A stretch of 7,216 bases of DNA from Synergistales bacterium (GTDB lineage Bacteria > Synergistota > Synergistia > Synergistales > Thermovirgaceae): assembly GCA_018434645.1 (NCBI GenBank), contig JAHDOX010000129.1, forward strand, positions 1 to 7,216, in the 5' to 3' direction. The notes beneath the pieces are model-generated. The model was not told the DNA's origin, did no database searches, and saw only the letters and a list, made by a program, of their open reading frames with translations. The position numbers and the translations under genes are program-made. Positions 6,067-7,216 of this stretch are shown here, piece by piece. Position 1 is the stretch's first letter, and every line of letters starts with the position of its first letter.

Positions 6067-7104
6067 CTATTTCGTGGCCCCTACGGCATCGACTTTTGCT
6101 GCAGTATCCTTGATCCTTTGCATTACCTCAGGACCCACAACTTTTTCAAAAATGGGCCATTCTGCCTCTCTCGTCAATTTCTTGAAGACATCTCTCTGTT
6201 CTTTCGTAAGGTAAACCACCTTAACCCCGTGCTCTTCTATATCTTTCAATTGTGCCTCTTCGTCTGCTTCCACATTGTTCCACGCCCAGGTTTGAGCGTG
6301 CATGGCAGCTTCTCTCACCCATTTCTGTTCTTCTTCGGATAGGCTTTCGAACCATTTTTTGTTAATTGTAAAAAAGGCATGGTCAAGGTGTTCTTTCGTA
6401 TGGACGAAAGCCTCAAGAACATCCGCAAACATAACAACTTCAGCCGCTGGTCCATATGCTCTACCGTCTATTGTTCCGGTCTGCAGGGCGGTATGTACTT
6501 CAGAGAAAGGAATTGTCACAGGAGAGAATCCAAGAGCTTTGTATCTGGCTGGGCCCAGAACGCTGGCAGAAATCCTCATCTTGAATCCTTTTGCCTCATC
6601 CGGGACATTTATGGGGACATTGACACCCTTCCTGACTACAAAACCGCAAAATCCCGTCGGAATTATCCCTCCGAGGACAAGACCAATATCATCCATCATG
6701 CTGGCGTATTCCCCGGAAAGCAAGCCATCCGGACCGTATACCAATCTTGCCGTTTCCCAATCATCCGCCAAAAATCCAAGAACCGAAATATCCTGCCTGG
6801 GATCTATTTCTGCATTGTTCCAAACAAAAGTCATCGGAATAATTCCCTGCAGGCACTGATCATACTGAAGAGTCCAATCTCCAAGATCGCCCCCAAGGTG
6901 GTAGTCGACTTCAAACTCACCCCCCGATAACCTGGACAATTCTCCCATGAACACTTCAGATACTCTATGGAAAATATGATCCTGGTTCATAACATGCGAA
7001 AGAATCGGTTTCTGATTTGCGAAAACAACCATAGAGAATTGAAGAATCAATAAAAGAGAAATGCCGATTGCTATCAAAATCTTTGAACTGTGCGATTTTT
7101 TCAT
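6067..7104 (-). CDS. dctP: TRAP transporter solute-binding protein DctP
   Basis: This periplasmic or lipid-bilayer-facing extracytoplasmic protein captures an organic acid-like solute and delivers it to DctQM. The ATG at 7104 is preceded by GGAGG with 7 nt spacing; the longer frame from 7122 adds six residues without support. The 345-residue precursor has a classic signal peptide: Lys2-Lys3 and Lys8, a hydrophobic stretch at 9-27, and a likely cut after Val-Phe-Ala29. No lipobox Cys is present. The mature part shows DctP hallmarks: KMRIS with Arg177, the position of the conserved arginine that binds the substrate carboxylate, and GTIDGRAYGPAAEV at 210-223. A helical C-terminus completes a normal family length. 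It is first in the operon. The substrate cannot be told from sequence alone. Confidence 0.95.
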   Translation of the reverse strand: MKKSHSSKILIAIGISLLLILQFSMVVFANQKPILSHVMNQDHIFHRVSEVFMGELSRLSGGEFEVDYHLGGDLGDWTLQYDQCLQGIIPMTFVWNNAEIDPRQDISVLGFLADDWETARLVYGPDGLLSGEYASMMDDIGLVLGGIIPTGFCGFVVRKGVNVPINVPDEAKGFKMRISASVLGPARYKALGFSPVTIPFSEVHTALQTGTIDGRAYGPAAEVVMFADVLEAFVHTKEHLDHAFFTINKKWFESLSEEEQKWVREAAMHAQTWAWNNVEADEEAQLKDIEEHGVKVVYLTKEQRDVFKKLTREAEWPIFEKVVGPEVMQRIKDTAAKVDAVGATK

Positions 7105-7126
7105 ACTTAACCCTCCATCCAATAAT

Positions 7127-7147
7127 TTAGTAACTAACGGATACTAA
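7127..7147 (-). promoter_or_regulatory. Candidate operator upstream of dctP
   Basis: TTAGTA (7127-7132) and TACTAA (7142-7147) form a perfect 6-bp inverted repeat with a 9-nt spacer, and an overlapping palindrome TTAGTAACTAA lies at 7127-7137. It sits 22 nt upstream of the dctP start, just before its ribosome site, a position where a repressor could act. No regulator gene is in the window and the site is AT-rich, so chance is possible. Confidence 0.35.
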
Positions 7148-7216
7148 TGAATGGGAAAATTGAATTACATTATTCTTCTGTCTATTCAAAATGCGGTTTT
7201 GTTCTGTCTCCCCAAA

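Noticed and set aside
6302..6930. Two long + strand open frames of about 185 codons opposite dctP
   Set aside because: They lie antisense within a clear dctP gene, have no ribosome sites or recognisable motifs, and overlap each other.
7162..7189. TTGAAT / TAATTC pair as a dctP promoter on the - strand
   Set aside because: Spacing of 16 nt is acceptable but the -10 element matches only about two of six consensus bases, so I do not call it.

Overview
The window is a composite of three blocks: the tail of an accessory, probably DNA-restriction-type gene cluster (1-1894, + strand), a complete IS21-family insertion sequence (about 1895-4360, istA and istB on the + strand), and a TRAP-type solute transporter operon on the - strand (dctP-dctQ-dctM, 7104 down to 4361) whose last gene is cut off by the insertion sequence. 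The DNA is bacterial: genes are dense, Shine-Dalgarno sites are strong, GTG starts occur, and AGA/AGG arginine codons are frequent. Tripartite TRAP transporters plus an IS21 element would suit an anaerobic fermenter such as a member of Synergistota or Firmicutes, but the sequence does not fix the taxon.

Left block. Four genes run in one direction with short gaps: the C-terminal 103 codons of a gene entering from outside the window; a 192-residue protein with a helical N-terminus and a C-terminal winged helix like the Mrr N-terminal domain; a PD-(D/E)XK nuclease-like protein of about 197 residues; and a small unrecognised ORF whose 3' end runs into the insertion sequence. A DNA-reading winged helix and a nuclease fold encoded as separate neighbours suggest a restriction or defence module whose large partner (helicase or methyltransferase?) lies to the left.

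Middle block. The element has intact istA (HTH plus DDE integrase core) and istB (AAA+ ATPase) overlapping by 7 nt. Both ends carry several copies of a TGCAA-N8/9-CCCCA-type unit and matching 5'-TGTTTT(C/T)TGCAA termini. It looks potentially functional.

Right block. dctP (periplasmic binding protein), dctQ (small membrane subunit) and dctM (large permease) are read leftwards. dctM is native only for about its first 322 residues and then reads into the right end of the element. The missing quarter of dctM is not on the other side of the element. The small ORF on the left also ends inside the element, and no target-site duplication is visible. The element therefore sits at a deletion or recombination junction joining two unrelated loci, not at a simple insertion. 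The transporter is probably inactive as encoded here.

No tRNA, rRNA, CRISPR array or replication origin was seen, and no stretch longer than 300 bases lacks a gene.
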